A DNA stretch of 55,628 nucleotides, from NCBI RefSeq assembly GCF_026191375.1, contig NZ_JAODTL010000059.1, positions 1-55,628 on the forward strand, given 5' to 3'. Position 1 is the stretch's first letter. Every line of letters begins with the position of its first letter. Under the pieces are notes generated by a model. That model made no database searches. It was not told the origin of the DNA and saw nothing but the letters and a program-made list of their open reading frames with translations. Shown one piece after another: positions 46,203 through 55,628 of the stretch. Made by a program: the position numbers and the translations under genes. Source of the DNA: Marinomonas pontica (GTDB lineage Bacteria; Pseudomonadota; Gammaproteobacteria; Pseudomonadales; Marinomonadaceae).

Positions 46203-47722
46203 GTCACCAAAACATGACCACTGAACATGCGCCAAAACCCGTTGTGGTGTGGCTAAAACGCGACTTACGACTCAGCGATCATCCGCCGTTGGCGTCAGCC
46301 ATCGCATCGGGCAGTCCCGTCATTCTGCTCTATATTCTTGAGCCCAGCCTCATTGCCGACCCCCATTACGATGAGCGTCATTGGCGCTTTGTCTGGCAGT
46401 CATTAGAAGACATGCATCACCAGCTTGCCAACCATGGTGGCCACCTGCATATCGTTTGGCAAGACGCGCTATCTGCCCTTGAATCGCTGCATGAAACCAC
46501 GCAATTTGGCGCGTTATTCAGTAGCGAAGAGATTGGCATTGGCGTCACTTTTGAGCGCGATTTGCACATTAAAGCTTGGTGTCGCCAACAGCAAATATCT
46601 TGGCAAGAATCGCCGACTGGCGCTGTTTTTCGTGGACTACATAATCGGGAAACGTGGGACGAAGATTGGCAACAAATCATGCGAGCTCCCTTAGCAAACA
46701 TCGACCTTAAAGCGATAACCTGGTACGACATTGACACACCCACGCCAGCCATCCCAACCTCATGGCAAACCCCACAAAAAGGCATCCAAACGGGCGGTTC
46801 TACACTGGCTTGGAAAACCTTAGAGAGTTTTTATGAAGGTCGAGGAAAAGACTATTACCGCGCCATTTCCAGTCCGCTGAGCAGCCGATCGGCCTGTACT
46901 CGGCTGTCGCCTTATTTAGCGTGGGGCAATATCAGCCTAAGAGAAGTCTATCAAGATCTCCTGTCCCGTTGGAAAACCGCGGGCTGGAAGCGAACGCTCA
47001 TTGCGCTGAGTTCACGACTGCACTGGCACTGCCATTTTATGCAAAAGTTCGAGAGCGAATGCCGTATGGAATATCAGCCAGTCAACCGCGCTTACGAGCA
47101 ATTTCCTTATCGCCAAGACGATCGTGTCGAGGCCGACTTGCTTGCTTGGCAACAAGGCCGAACAGGCTGCCCGATGGTTGATGCGTGCATGCGCGCGTTA
47201 CACAAAACGGGCTACATCAACTTTCGTATGCGTGCCATGCTGGTCAGCTTTCTGTGCCATCACCTCAATATTGATTGGCGTTTGGGGACACACCATCTCG
47301 CAAGGCTGTTTCTCGATTTTGAGCCCGGTATTCATTACCCACAGTTGCAAATGCAGGCCGGTGTCACGGGGGCAAATACCATTCGGATTTACAATCCGGT
47401 TAAACAAGCGCAAGACCAAGACCCTGACGGAGCGTTTATTCGCCGCTGGGTGCCCGAGTTGCAGGAAGTGCCCGCACCTTTGATTCACTCACCTTGGAAA
47501 ATGTCTCCCATGGAAGAGGCACTTTATCGGTGCTCGATTGGTAAAGATTACCCCGCGCCTCTTGTTGACCTTAAAGAAGCCGCCAAAGCGGCGAGAGACA
47601 GGCTGTGGGGCTATCGCTCACAACCAAACGTGCTGCAAGAAAAACGTCGTATATTAGCTACCCATGTGCGCTCGAACCGTCACAAGAAAGTCAAACAGAC
47701 CACACCAAAAGAAGCCACATGA
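46199..47722 (+). CDS. Cryptochrome/photolyase family protein, second gene of the pair
   Basis: A 507-residue photolyase-type flavoprotein. The N-terminal antenna-binding domain begins [20 protein letters not shown] and the FAD domain contains [48 protein letters not shown] and [20 protein letters not shown]. The FAD-domain pattern with NPVKQ...[14 protein letters not shown] is that of a bacterial cryptochrome/photolyase branch distinct from classical PhrB and from DASH. Whether it repairs cyclobutane dimers or acts only in signalling cannot be decided from sequence. Coupled to the DASH gene by a four-base overlap. Confidence 0.9.
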   Translation: MSHQNMTTEHAPKPVVVWLKRDLRLSDHPPLASAIASGSPVILLYILEPSLIADPHYDERHWRFVWQSLEDMHHQLANHGGHLHIVWQDALSALESLHETTQFGALFSSEEIGIGVTFERDLHIKAWCRQQQISWQESPTGAVFRGLHNRETWDEDWQQIMRAPLANIDLKAITWYDIDTPTPAIPTSWQTPQKGIQTGGSTLAWKTLESFYEGRGKDYYRAISSPLSSRSACTRLSPYLAWGNISLREVYQDLLSRWKTAGWKRTLIALSSRLHWHCHFMQKFESECRMEYQPVNRAYEQFPYRQDDRVEADLLAWQQGRTGCPMVDACMRALHKTGYINFRMRAMLVSFLCHHLNIDWRLGTHHLARLFLDFEPGIHYPQLQMQAGVTGANTIRIYNPVKQAQDQDPDGAFIRRWVPELQEVPAPLIHSPWKMSPMEEALYRCSIGKDYPAPLVDLKEAAKAARDRLWGYRSQPNVLQEKRRILATHVRSNRHKKVKQTTPKEAT

Positions 47723-47740
47723 CACCCTGAAGTCAATCCG

Positions 47741-49777
47741 TTATTCCTGTTGATAAGACGCAATCCAAGACGGAATATCCGTCACTGGTATGGCTTTTGA
47801 ATAGTAAAAACCCTGCGCGTATTCACAGCCAATACTCGCTAAAAATGCTTGTTGTTCTGGCGTTTCAATACCTTCTGCAGTCACCGTTAAATGGAATGAT
47901 TTTGCGATTGAAACAATGGCTTCCAGCATCAAGCGGCCACTTTCTTGCTCGGATTCGATTACGAAACTGCGGTCGATTTTTAGGTTATCCAAAGGCAATT
48001 TGCCCAAGTAACTCAAAGCGGAATAACCTGTCCCAAAGTCATCTAAACAGATTTTGATTCCCGCCTCACGCAACGCAGAGGCGTTTGACTTCACCTGATC
48101 GCCAATGGTGAGCAAGGCATCTTCCGTGACTTCCACTTCGATCGATTTAGGGTCAATGCCCAGTTCGTGTATCTTTTCAATCAGCTCATCAATGATGCGC
48201 TTCATGCCAAAACTTTTTGCAGAGAGGTTAATCGCCACTGGCGTTTCGGCATGAAATAGAGAAGGATTGGCTTTGATGATAGACAAGGTTTTGTTCATCA
48301 CACACTTGTCTAACTCGATCAACAAGTTCAACTCTTGCGCGGTTTCGATCACTTCCCAAGGCGGAACAAGGCCATAGTCATCACTAAACCAACGCATTAG
48401 AGCTTCATAACCAGCAACACGATTATGCTTAAAGTCGATTTTGGGCTGAAAATACACATCAATGTCGGCATGCTTAATCGCTTTAATGAGCGCTTTTTGG
48501 ATGCCTTTTTTACGGTCTGCGGCGTGGTGGATTGACTCGTTATAACAGGACAAAAACAACATATTTTGACGGGAATATTCGATGGCCATCAACGCGCACT
48601 CAACCACGTCACTGAAGGTGTCTTTGTGTTTGGAAAAATACGCACTGCCAACACGAATTTCTGAGCTTATGTCCCCGACGGTACGCTGTAATTCTGTGTG
48701 CAACGCGGTGGCTTTTTGCTCTACTTGCTGCGCCAAATCTTGCGTAGCGTCCACAGCGAAAATAAGCAAAAATCGGCTGGCTTGTAAACGGCTGCAATGC
48801 AAATAACTGACTCGTTCTTCTAAGGAACGTGCCAATTCTTCCAACATTTTATCGGCCAAGACTTCTCCATTCAATTTTCGAATACGATCGAAATCTGTCA
48901 GTTCAAACACCATAAAACAAAACAAGGTGTTTTCGGCTTGATTGCTGTCAAAAAGCTGTTGGACATAATCAAGCTGTGGCAGTTTAGTCACTGAGTCAAA
49001 GTTTCTTAGGAAGAAAGCTTCGTTGGCGGCGACGATTTTTTCTGACACATCGATGCCCACCCCTTGAATGTGGCAACCTATGTTGTCTTTGACTAATTTA
49101 AAGCGCCATTCCACTTCCGTATGAGACGAAGAACCTTTCATCATCAAGGACATTTTTAATTCATTTTTAAAACCGTTCTCAGACAACGAAAACAGCAACT
49201 TCGCGTCTCTTTTTGAAGACCCTGCCACGCATCCCAAAAAGTCATCCCCGGCGAGTTGGTGTGTATGAAATTGCTGAGAAAAGGACTTATTGGACAGGAT
49301 AATGGTGCCTTCCAAAGAGATCCGAATAATAAAAAGTCCTTCAGAATCAAACACATTTCGATAACGAACATCCACTCGTTCTAATTGTTCGACCACATTT
49401 CGATACATAGATAAATCATGACAGATACCAACAAAGAAAGGCTGACCTTCTGGTGTTTCAGCTCGTCCGACCGATAAATGCATTTGGAAAAGTTGCCCGC
49501 TCTTTTTCATTGCGGTCACTTCACGGCCTTTGCCAATGATCGCGGCTTTGCCAGAGTCTAGATAGTTTTTCAGGTAGCCGTCGTGTCGGTCTGCGTCACT
49601 TTTTGGCATCAATATGGACACGTTCTGTCCAAAAACGTCGGCTTCGCTATAACCAAAAAGCAACTCAGCCGAAGGCGAAAAGGATTGAATAATGCCTCGT
49701 GCATTTATAATAATGATGCCATCCGCAGCCGCTTCAAACAGTGCTTTGTAAAGGGAGCCTTCCTTGTCTATCGCCAT
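47741..49777 (-). CDS. PAS-PAS-GGDEF(degenerate)-EAL c-di-GMP phosphodiesterase
   Basis: A 678-residue cytosolic protein. A FixL-like PAS domain (about 8-120), a second PAS-like region (about 130-250), a GGDEF-type domain (about 260-410) and an EAL domain (about 425-675). The GGDEF signature is replaced by QASRF, so cyclase activity is not expected. The EAL domain keeps EAL in GYEALMRW, INLSAKS, EVTED, LDDFGTGYS, LKIDRSF and TAEGIET, so phosphodiesterase activity is expected. It lies seven bases after the chemoreceptor gene on the same strand, probably one operon. Confidence 0.93.
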   Translation of the reverse strand: MAIDKEGSLYKALFEAAADGIIIINARGIIQSFSPSAELLFGYSEADVFGQNVSILMPKSDADRHDGYLKNYLDSGKAAIIGKGREVTAMKKSGQLFQMHLSVGRAETPEGQPFFVGICHDLSMYRNVVEQLERVDVRYRNVFDSEGLFIIRISLEGTIILSNKSFSQQFHTHQLAGDDFLGCVAGSSKRDAKLLFSLSENGFKNELKMSLMMKGSSSHTEVEWRFKLVKDNIGCHIQGVGIDVSEKIVAANEAFFLRNFDSVTKLPQLDYVQQLFDSNQAENTLFCFMVFELTDFDRIRKLNGEVLADKMLEELARSLEERVSYLHCSRLQASRFLLIFAVDATQDLAQQVEQKATALHTELQRTVGDISSEIRVGSAYFSKHKDTFSDVVECALMAIEYSRQNMLFLSCYNESIHHAADRKKGIQKALIKAIKHADIDVYFQPKIDFKHNRVAGYEALMRWFSDDYGLVPPWEVIETAQELNLLIELDKCVMNKTLSIIKANPSLFHAETPVAINLSAKSFGMKRIIDELIEKIHELGIDPKSIEVEVTEDALLTIGDQVKSNASALREAGIKICLDDFGTGYSALSYLGKLPLDNLKIDRSFVIESEQESGRLMLEAIVSIAKSFHLTVTAEGIETPEQQAFLASIGCEYAQGFYYSKAIPVTDIPSWIASYQQE

Positions 49778-49783
49778 AATCTG

Positions 49784-51340
49784 TTACTTGAACCTTTTCA
49801 CCAATTCGTACAATGCTTGAGTGGATTCTGTCGAGCGTAAAAGAGACGCTTCGGTAGCTTCCATTTCTTGTGTGTTTTCGTGCCCTAACTTCGCGATCTT
49901 GTGTACTTGATGACTGGTTTCTTCAATCACAATAGATTGCTGCTGAGTGGCAGCGGCCATTTGTAATGAACGCGCAGCGATCTCGCCGACAACCACATTG
50001 ACCTCTTTTACCAGCTCGTCTTCTACGGCCACTTTGTTTAGGCTTTCTTTCGACATCATCACGCCTTCTTCGGCCACTTTGGAGGTTGCTTTCACACCAT
50101 TTAGTAGGTCTTCTATGGCTTTGTCGATTTCCTGAGTTAATGATTGTGTTTTGGATGCCAGATGCCGCACTTCATCGGCCACCACGGCAAACCCTCGACC
50201 ATGCTCACCCGCGCGCGCGGCTTCGATAGCCGCGTTCAAGGCCAATAAATTAGTCTGTTCAGCAATTTGATCAATCAAATTACTCGACGTGGATATTTTC
50301 TCCGCCAGCGCCGCCACGCGATTTACCGACTCGCCAATGCTCATTACCGTGGCGTTTAATGTCTCAATCGATAGCCTTGCGTCATTGCCTGCAATCGCGG
50401 CGTTTTGAGTAATATCAGACGCTTTGCTCGCGTACTCCGCCGTTTCTGCAATATTGTGCGACACTTCTGAAATAGTAGACGACATTTCCGTCATTGAGGT
50501 CGCGATTAAGTCGGTTTCCTCTTGCTGGTGCTGTATTTTGGCTTTGGCATTGGAAATAGAAGAGTAGGACACCTTCATCTCTTTTTCGACATCAGAAGCG
50601 CCGTTTTCAATTCGAGTAAGTATGGTGCCCAGTCTGGAATGTAAACTTTTAATACCTACTGAAATATCACCAATAGTGGAAGATTGGCGGGTATAAGTCG
50701 CCGTTGCGACAGGGTGTTTGAATGCGGCTTTGCCTAGTTTATGTTGTAAATACCTTAAAAAATGCCCTTGTTGGCGCTTTAAAACCACAACATACACAGA
50801 CAATAAAAATGCGAATACCATCAACGCGCTTTCGAAAGAGCTTAGCCATGCGGTTAAGCCAATAATCAGCGCGGATAATGCGAGCAAAATGTTTTCGAGA
50901 TTAAACAGCCCGCCAACATTCACACTGGATTTATTCTCTCGCATTTTGCGATAAACGGTTTCCGCTCGCTTCACATCGTCTCGTTTAGGGCAAATGCGAA
51001 CCGATTCGTAACCCACCGTTTGGCCATTTTCTGTGATCGGCATGACATACGCATCGACCCAGTAAAAATCCCCGTTTTTACAACGGTTTTTTACCAACCC
51101 CATCCAAGGAAGACCTGCTTTTAGCTGCGTCCACATGACGGCAAATGCCGCAGGAGGCATGTCAGGGTGCCGTACCAGATTATGAGGCTGACCTATTAAT
51201 TCATCGCGACGGTAACCGCTGACGTCAACAAACGCCGCATTACAGTCCACTATTTTTCCTTTTAGGTCAGTCACGGAAATAAGTTTAACGCCTTCAGAAA
51301 AAGTACGTTCGGTATTTGAAACGGGTACGTTTTTTCTCAT
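49784..51340 (-). CDS. Aer-like PAS-containing methyl-accepting chemotaxis protein
   Basis: A 518-residue membrane chemoreceptor. N-terminal PAS (about 15-120) with [25 protein letters not shown], the pattern of FAD-binding Aer redox sensors; a hydrophobic hairpin at about 150-185; then a signalling domain with [19 protein letters not shown] in the hairpin tip. It likely reports redox or energy state to CheA. It precedes the EAL phosphodiesterase gene with a six-base gap, so energy taxis and c-di-GMP turnover may be co-regulated. Confidence 0.92.
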   Translation of the reverse strand: MRKNVPVSNTERTFSEGVKLISVTDLKGKIVDCNAAFVDVSGYRRDELIGQPHNLVRHPDMPPAAFAVMWTQLKAGLPWMGLVKNRCKNGDFYWVDAYVMPITENGQTVGYESVRICPKRDDVKRAETVYRKMRENKSSVNVGGLFNLENILLALSALIIGLTAWLSSFESALMVFAFLLSVYVVVLKRQQGHFLRYLQHKLGKAAFKHPVATATYTRQSSTIGDISVGIKSLHSRLGTILTRIENGASDVEKEMKVSYSSISNAKAKIQHQQEETDLIATSMTEMSSTISEVSHNIAETAEYASKASDITQNAAIAGNDARLSIETLNATVMSIGESVNRVAALAEKISTSSNLIDQIAEQTNLLALNAAIEAARAGEHGRGFAVVADEVRHLASKTQSLTQEIDKAIEDLLNGVKATSKVAEEGVMMSKESLNKVAVEDELVKEVNVVVGEIAARSLQMAAATQQQSIVIEETSHQVHKIAKLGHENTQEMEATEASLLRSTESTQALYELVKRFK

Positions 51341-51713
51341 ATTCTCTCAACGCTTATCATTATTGTTGGGTTATAAGTTCAATAACGAAAAACCATTACT
51401 TTGACTTATATTAGAAAACGGCACTATATAGGAAATAACAAAAATACATAGATATTTAGCTAGTAAGTGATGTTTTATTGATTTATATCATTTTATTTAA
51501 CTCATTATCCAAATGGGAGTCATTGTCATTTATCTAATTTTGTGATTTGACTATCATTTCTTTTCAAATCACTACAATTAGTTACATTTATATCTTTTCA
51601 GAAACGCCTTTTTCAATCGATTGTGCCTACCCTTCAGCTAGGGCATAAAACCAAAAACGGATTGCCTGCGTAATAACATTTATCAAAACAATGAAGTACA
51701 AAGGCTGAGTAAA
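51341..51713. other. AT-rich intergenic region between divergent genes
   Basis: About 370 AT-rich bases between the chemoreceptor and the third photolyase. Promoters for both should lie here. I see no credible gene, RNA gene or strong palindrome, apart from a weak CCCT/AGGG hairpin near 51628-51650. Confidence 0.5.
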
Positions 51714-53270
51714 TTGAGCAACGCTTATCACACACTGCGCGTCACCCTTGGCGATCAACTGAACGCCGCGCACTCTTGGTTCAAACAGCAGGATCAAGGC
51801 GTGCTTTACTTGATTGCCGAGCTGCACCCAGAAGCGACCTATGTGAAACATCACATTCAAAAGCTCTGTGCGTTTTTCCTTGCCATGGAGCGCTTTGCCA
51901 GCGCCCTAAAAGAGAACGGCCATGAGGTGTGTTATCTGACCTTAGATGATACGCAACAACAGCCTTTAGATGAGGTCATTTTATCGCTGGCCAAACAGCA
52001 TAATATTGGCCATGTTGAGCTGCAGCGTCCTGATGAATACCGTGTTCTCCAGCAATATCACGACTTGATCACCACCAGCACCCAACCCAAATTTAGCATG
52101 GTCGACAGCGAGCATTTTTTATTGCCCTTCAACGACATTCCGAATTTTTTCCAAGCAAAAAGCACCGTTAGGATGGAACACTTCTATCGCAAAATGCGTC
52201 AGCGCTTTAATATATTGATGGCAGGCGATAGAGAACCTGAAGGCGGCCAATGGAACTACGACAACGCCAATCGCAATAAACTCAAAGCCAAAGACCTCGC
52301 CGACATTCCAGAACCTTTGTGTTTTCAGCACGATGTGACGCATTTACTTAAGCGCATACAACATCACCAAATCCCATCTATTGGCAAAGCGGAATCTAGT
52401 CTGCTTTGGCCTGTGACAAGCCAAGACGCATTGAACTTGCTCACGTTTTTCTGTGAACATTTGCTACCAAACTTTGGCCGCTTTCAAGACGCAATGACAA
52501 ACCAAACACCACACAGCTGGAGCTTGTACCATTCCCGATTGTCGTTTGCACTGAACGTCAAATTGATCAGCCCAAAACACGTCATCAAAGCCACGGTTGC
52601 GGCTTATCACGAAAGCGACACCATCGACATTGCGCAAATAGAAGGGTTTGTAAGACAAATTCTCGGTTGGCGTGAATACGTTCGTGGCATGTACTGGATT
52701 AACATGCCGGATTATCAACAGCAGAATGCGCTACGCGCCGAAAGAGACTTACCCAGCTATTTCTGGACAGGACACACCAACATGGCGTGCCTTGCCAGCG
52801 CCATTGGGCAATCCCTCGATTACGCTTACGCCCATCATATTCAACGACTGATGGTGACGGGCAATTTTTGCCTGTTAACAGAAATCCAGCCAGAACAAGT
52901 GGACGAGTGGTATTTGGGGATTTATGTGGACGCACTCGAATGGGTAGAACTGCCGAATACGCGAAGCATGAGCCAATTTGCCGATGGCGGCTGGATTGCC
53001 TCCAAACCTTACGCGGCCAGTGGCAGTTATATGCAGAAAATGAGCGATTACTGCAGAGATTGCCACTACAAGGTAAAAGAAAAAACCAGTGAGGAATCTT
53101 GCCCGCTCAACAGCTTGTATTGGCGTTTTATGGTCAAACATCGAGAGCGTCTCGCCAGAAATCCTCGCATCGGCATGATTTACGGCAACTGGGACAAACA
53201 AGACGACGCGCAAAAGCACGCCGTCTTAGAAAGAGCCGAATGGTGTTTAGAAAACATTGAAGCGCTGTAA
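51714..53270 (+). CDS. Fe-S bacterial cryptochrome/(6-4) photolyase (PhrB-like)
   Basis: A 518-residue flavoprotein of the FeS-BCP branch. It starts LRVTLGDQLN, typical of that branch. The four Fe-S cysteines are visible: one in TNMACLASAIGQ and three in CRDC plus a third after exactly 12 residues (SCPLN), the spacing known from Agrobacterium PhrB. The late WIASKPYAASGSYMQKM is also family-specific. Members repair (6-4) photoproducts. The start is TTG with AAGG nine bases upstream; no in-frame ATG fits. Third photolyase-type gene within 9 kb. Confidence 0.93.
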   Translation: MSNAYHTLRVTLGDQLNAAHSWFKQQDQGVLYLIAELHPEATYVKHHIQKLCAFFLAMERFASALKENGHEVCYLTLDDTQQQPLDEVILSLAKQHNIGHVELQRPDEYRVLQQYHDLITTSTQPKFSMVDSEHFLLPFNDIPNFFQAKSTVRMEHFYRKMRQRFNILMAGDREPEGGQWNYDNANRNKLKAKDLADIPEPLCFQHDVTHLLKRIQHHQIPSIGKAESSLLWPVTSQDALNLLTFFCEHLLPNFGRFQDAMTNQTPHSWSLYHSRLSFALNVKLISPKHVIKATVAAYHESDTIDIAQIEGFVRQILGWREYVRGMYWINMPDYQQQNALRAERDLPSYFWTGHTNMACLASAIGQSLDYAYAHHIQRLMVTGNFCLLTEIQPEQVDEWYLGIYVDALEWVELPNTRSMSQFADGGWIASKPYAASGSYMQKMSDYCRDCHYKVKEKTSEESCPLNSLYWRFMVKHRERLARNPRIGMIYGNWDKQDDAQKHAVLERAEWCLENIEAL

Positions 53271-53326
53271 CAGCGTTCTTCAACGCTCAAAAAATCTCAC
53301 GAATATGCGCTATACGACATTTATAA

Positions 53327-53845
53327 CTAAGCAAACTGATTAACGGATAATTCCACCATTAAATCACTGCTGATTTTTTCTAGCGCGGCTTCTAGGTCAG
53401 CCAAAGGCAGGTCATTTGGCACAGCCAGCACCATGTCCGTTTTGAACAGCATATCGGAACTCATCGGCGCTGGTTCACACGTAGTGGTGAGTTCTTTGAC
53501 GTTAACCATTAATGAATGCAACACTTGAGACACTTCTTTGACGATCCCAGGACGATCATTGCCAACCACGGATAACGACAACGTTGAACCCTCTGATGCG
53601 TTTTGATTAGCCAGCTCAACGGTGACATGCAGTCCCAGTTGTTCAAAGTTACGCAACGCACCGACCAGCGCTTCCTGATGTTCCAACGGCACAGACAGGG
53701 TCAGGATACCGGCAAACTTATCGGCCAAATGCGCCATGCGACTTTCTAACCAATTACCATGATGACGTGCGATGGTGTCGGAAAGACGCTCAACAATGCC
53801 TGGACGGTCTTCGCCAATAAAGCTCAATACAAGGTGCTGCGACAT
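53327..53845 (-). CDS. ACT-domain regulatory protein, GcvR-like
   Basis: A 172-residue protein with two ACT domains (about 4-80 and 90-168): LVLSFIGEDRPGIVERLSDT at the start and LSVVGNDRPGIVKEVSQVLH in the middle. GcvR in enteric bacteria restrains the activator of the glycine cleavage genes; related ACT-pair proteins act in other amino-acid signals. No gcv gene is in the window, so the name is by architecture. Start chosen at 53845, behind GGAGAAG; upstream TTG/ATG codons would add five residues. Confidence 0.85.
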   Translation of the reverse strand: MSQHLVLSFIGEDRPGIVERLSDTIARHHGNWLESRMAHLADKFAGILTLSVPLEHQEALVGALRNFEQLGLHVTVELANQNASEGSTLSLSVVGNDRPGIVKEVSQVLHSLMVNVKELTTTCEPAPMSSDMLFKTDMVLAVPNDLPLADLEAALEKISSDLMVELSVNQFA

Positions 53846-53960
53846 ACACTTCTCCATCAATATTATTAGAATTATTCAGAACAGCTTAAATGAAGATTAC
53901 TTCAATTCCCCAAGAGTGCCAAGAAAACCCCAAAACAGAGTAAACAGTCCAAGCTCAATG

Positions 53961-55188
53961 CTAGCGGGGCTCTGCCTGGGCTTGCTTGCGCAAAAACCAA
54001 AAGCCCAAACCCGCCGCGATTACGCCAGTCACACTGCCCATCCCAATCGCCCATCGCGCACCCAAAAAGTCAGCGATCCAACCGACCAAAGGCGCACCCA
54101 ACGCAGTACTACCTAATGCCGTCGCTAATACCACCGCCATGACACGACCACGATAACGTTTTTCAGTGGTCACTTGCATATACGACGCCGTCGAGGTGGT
54201 AAACAATTGCAAGCTCAGACCGAGCAAAATCAACAACACTGCAAACGCCCAAAACGACGTACTGATCGCCACCAAAAAGCAACTCACGGCAAACATCGCC
54301 GCCACATAAATCATAAAACGGAACGACGGCGACGAGCGACGGCTGGCGGTCACCATCGCCCCCGTTATGGAGCCAATCGCCATCATAGAAATCAAGAAAC
54401 CGTATTGATCCGCATGGCCTTGAAAGACATGCACCGTCATCGCCGATAGATAAACCGAGAAATTCATTCCCAAGCTGCAAATAAGAAAGGACATCACCAG
54501 AATCACCGCCATTTCACGATGCTGCCAAATATAACGAAAACCATCGAGAAATTTCGCCACATCGGGAGAGGCTTTCGTGTTGTCAGCTTCGACTTTGGGC
54601 AAACGTTTTTTGAAGCGATGCAAGGCGATCAACAAAGGAATAAACGACAAAACATTGATCATAAATACCCAGCCGGTACCGATCAGAGCGATCAAAATCC
54701 CCGCCACCGCAGGGCCTACCAAACGAGCCGAATTAAAGGACACGGAATTCAGCCCAACCGCATTCGACAACTCTTTTCACTAACAATATCTGAAACAAAC
54801 GCATGTCGCGCAGGCGCATCAAAAGCAGCAACACAGCCCAACGCAAACGCACACGCACACACTTGCCACAACACAACATGACCACTAACACCAACAACCC
54901 CAGTATCAACGCCAAAGCCGCCATCAAACTTTGGGTAATAAACAGCAGCTTACGGCGGTCCATTCGATCCGCTGCCCAACCGGTAATGGGCAACAACAAA
55001 ATTTGCGGCGCAAATTGCAAAAACACCACCAGTCCCACCGCGGAGGCGTTTTTATCTGACAGCTCCGCAATCACAATCCAATCTTGCGCGGTGCGTTGTA
55101 GCCAAGTCCCTAGGTTGGAAACAATCGCCCCACCAAACCACAGCTTATAATTCGGATTAGACAAAGAACGAAATGCATTACTCAACAC
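53961..55188 (-). pseudogene. MFS transporter (EntS/MFS_3-like), two frameshifts
   Basis: Would encode about 410 residues with 12 membrane segments. It begins FRSLSNPNYKLWFGGAIVSN with DWIVIAEL and AADRMDRRKLL, as in the EntS-like branch of the major facilitator superfamily. Two frame breaks occur. At 54882-54883, LVLV should continue GHVVLWQVCACAFALGCVAA (one G missing). At 54774-54777, VSEK should continue ELSNAVGLNSVSFNSARLVG (one A missing). After repair the sequence is continuous and normal. It begins at GTG 55188 or TTG 55185, behind AAGGAG. Substrate unknown; relatives export siderophores or drugs. Confidence 0.8.
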
Positions 55189-55398
55189 AGGCTCCTTATA
55201 GGTTTAGCATGACGTGTGAATTTGACATTAAATGGCATGCTTTCACCGGTATATTACGTGGAAAACACCGTAAAAAATGGCGTTGCTGCAAAAGATCTTT
55301 TTACAATCAACTTGTCACATTCTATGCTGTGAATAGATCATTTCTAAAGGTTTTACCCCAAGCGTCTAATTACAATAACTACTAGCAGGTAATTCATC

Positions 55399-55628
55399 GT
55401 GATATTCAACAATATGTCGTTAAAATCGCAATTCGTGTCCGTTATTGCTTTGCCCTGTTTGGTGCTCTTACTGGTCAGTTGGGCGGGTCTAAGCGGCCTT
55501 TCCAGCGCACAAGAACAAACCAAACAACTTGCCCAGAACACCAGCGCGCCAATGCGTTCTCTGGCGGAAGTGGCATCGCGCATCCCTCGCATGCGAGTCG
55601 GCATAGACATCATTCTGCTGCAAGAAGT
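55399..55628 (+). CDS. Methyl-accepting chemotaxis protein, N-terminal part only
   Basis: The first 76 or so residues of a membrane receptor whose remainder lies beyond the right edge. A membrane segment FVSVIALPCLVLLLVSWAGL (about 12-31) is followed by the start of a four-helix-bundle periplasmic sensor (LAEVASRIPRMRVGIDIILL), as in Tar-like receptors. The reading starts at GTG 55399, with AGCAGG eight bases upstream; ATG at 55414 is an alternative. No promoter motif I would defend. Confidence 0.8.
   Translation, partial: MIFNNMSLKSQFVSVIALPCLVLLLVSWAGLSGLSSAQEQTKQLAQNTSAPMRSLAEVASRIPRMRVGIDIILLQE

Noticed and set aside
55340..55398. Sigma-28 (flagellar) promoter before the last chemoreceptor
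   Set aside because: TAAAGGTT fits the -35 box but no GCCGATAA-like -10 occurs at the right spacing.

Overview
The window reads as chromosome of a marine gammaproteobacterium, most likely Marinomonas or a close Oceanospirillales relative. This is an inference from the overall protein flavour, the moderate GC content and the number of transport, chemotaxis, c-di-GMP and photolyase genes; I could not search a database. I see no rRNA, tRNA, CRISPR array, integrase or transposase.

Layout. 0-7 kb: the 5' part of an arsenate reductase gene with its ArsR repressor, small lipoproteins, a cytosolic PAS chemoreceptor, an M42-like peptidase and a sigma-54 activator. 7-13.2 kb: a six-gene operon matching the rhizobial glycerol ABC importer GlpSTPQUV, with a candidate sigma-54 promoter in front, divergent from the activator. 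13-22 kb: mixed housekeeping and stress genes (phytanoyl-CoA dioxygenase-like, DODA-type dioxygenase, Rrf2 regulator with a thioredoxin-reductase-like flavoprotein, outer-membrane barrel, HI0933-type flavoprotein, DUF502 membrane protein, LysR regulator, O-methyltransferase). 22.5-30.3 kb: a 5-oxoproline (pyroglutamate) island with amidase, DUF1445 protein, TRAP transporter and 5-oxoprolinase PxpABC. 30.5-36.7 kb: a sensory operon of periplasmic binding protein, 1290-residue hybrid histidine kinase and REC-HD-GYP c-di-GMP phosphodiesterase. 36.8-39.1 kb: ahpC and ahpF, separated by a palindromic repeat. 39.3-41.9 kb: an accessory islet of YefM-YoeB toxin-antitoxin, a KAP-type P-loop NTPase and an antitoxin-like HTH protein. 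41.9-55.6 kb: LysR/DMT exporter pair, PhnA-like protein, MAPEG protein, three different cryptochrome/photolyase genes, an Aer-like chemoreceptor with an EAL phosphodiesterase, a GcvR-like ACT protein, an MFS transporter and the start of another chemoreceptor.

Reading-frame quality matters for any user of this annotation. Nine otherwise well-conserved genes carry ten apparent single-base frameshifts. Seven are losses of one base, mostly in short homopolymers, and three look like one extra base. So many fresh-looking lesions in unrelated genes suggest sequencing or assembly indels more than gene decay. I annotate these genes over their full extent and say where the frame breaks.

The most interesting items for follow-up are the YefM-YoeB/KAP/HTH islet (possible defence unit), the binding protein-hybrid kinase-HD-GYP operon beside the pyroglutamate island, the photolyase cluster, and the predicted sigma-54 control of glycerol uptake.
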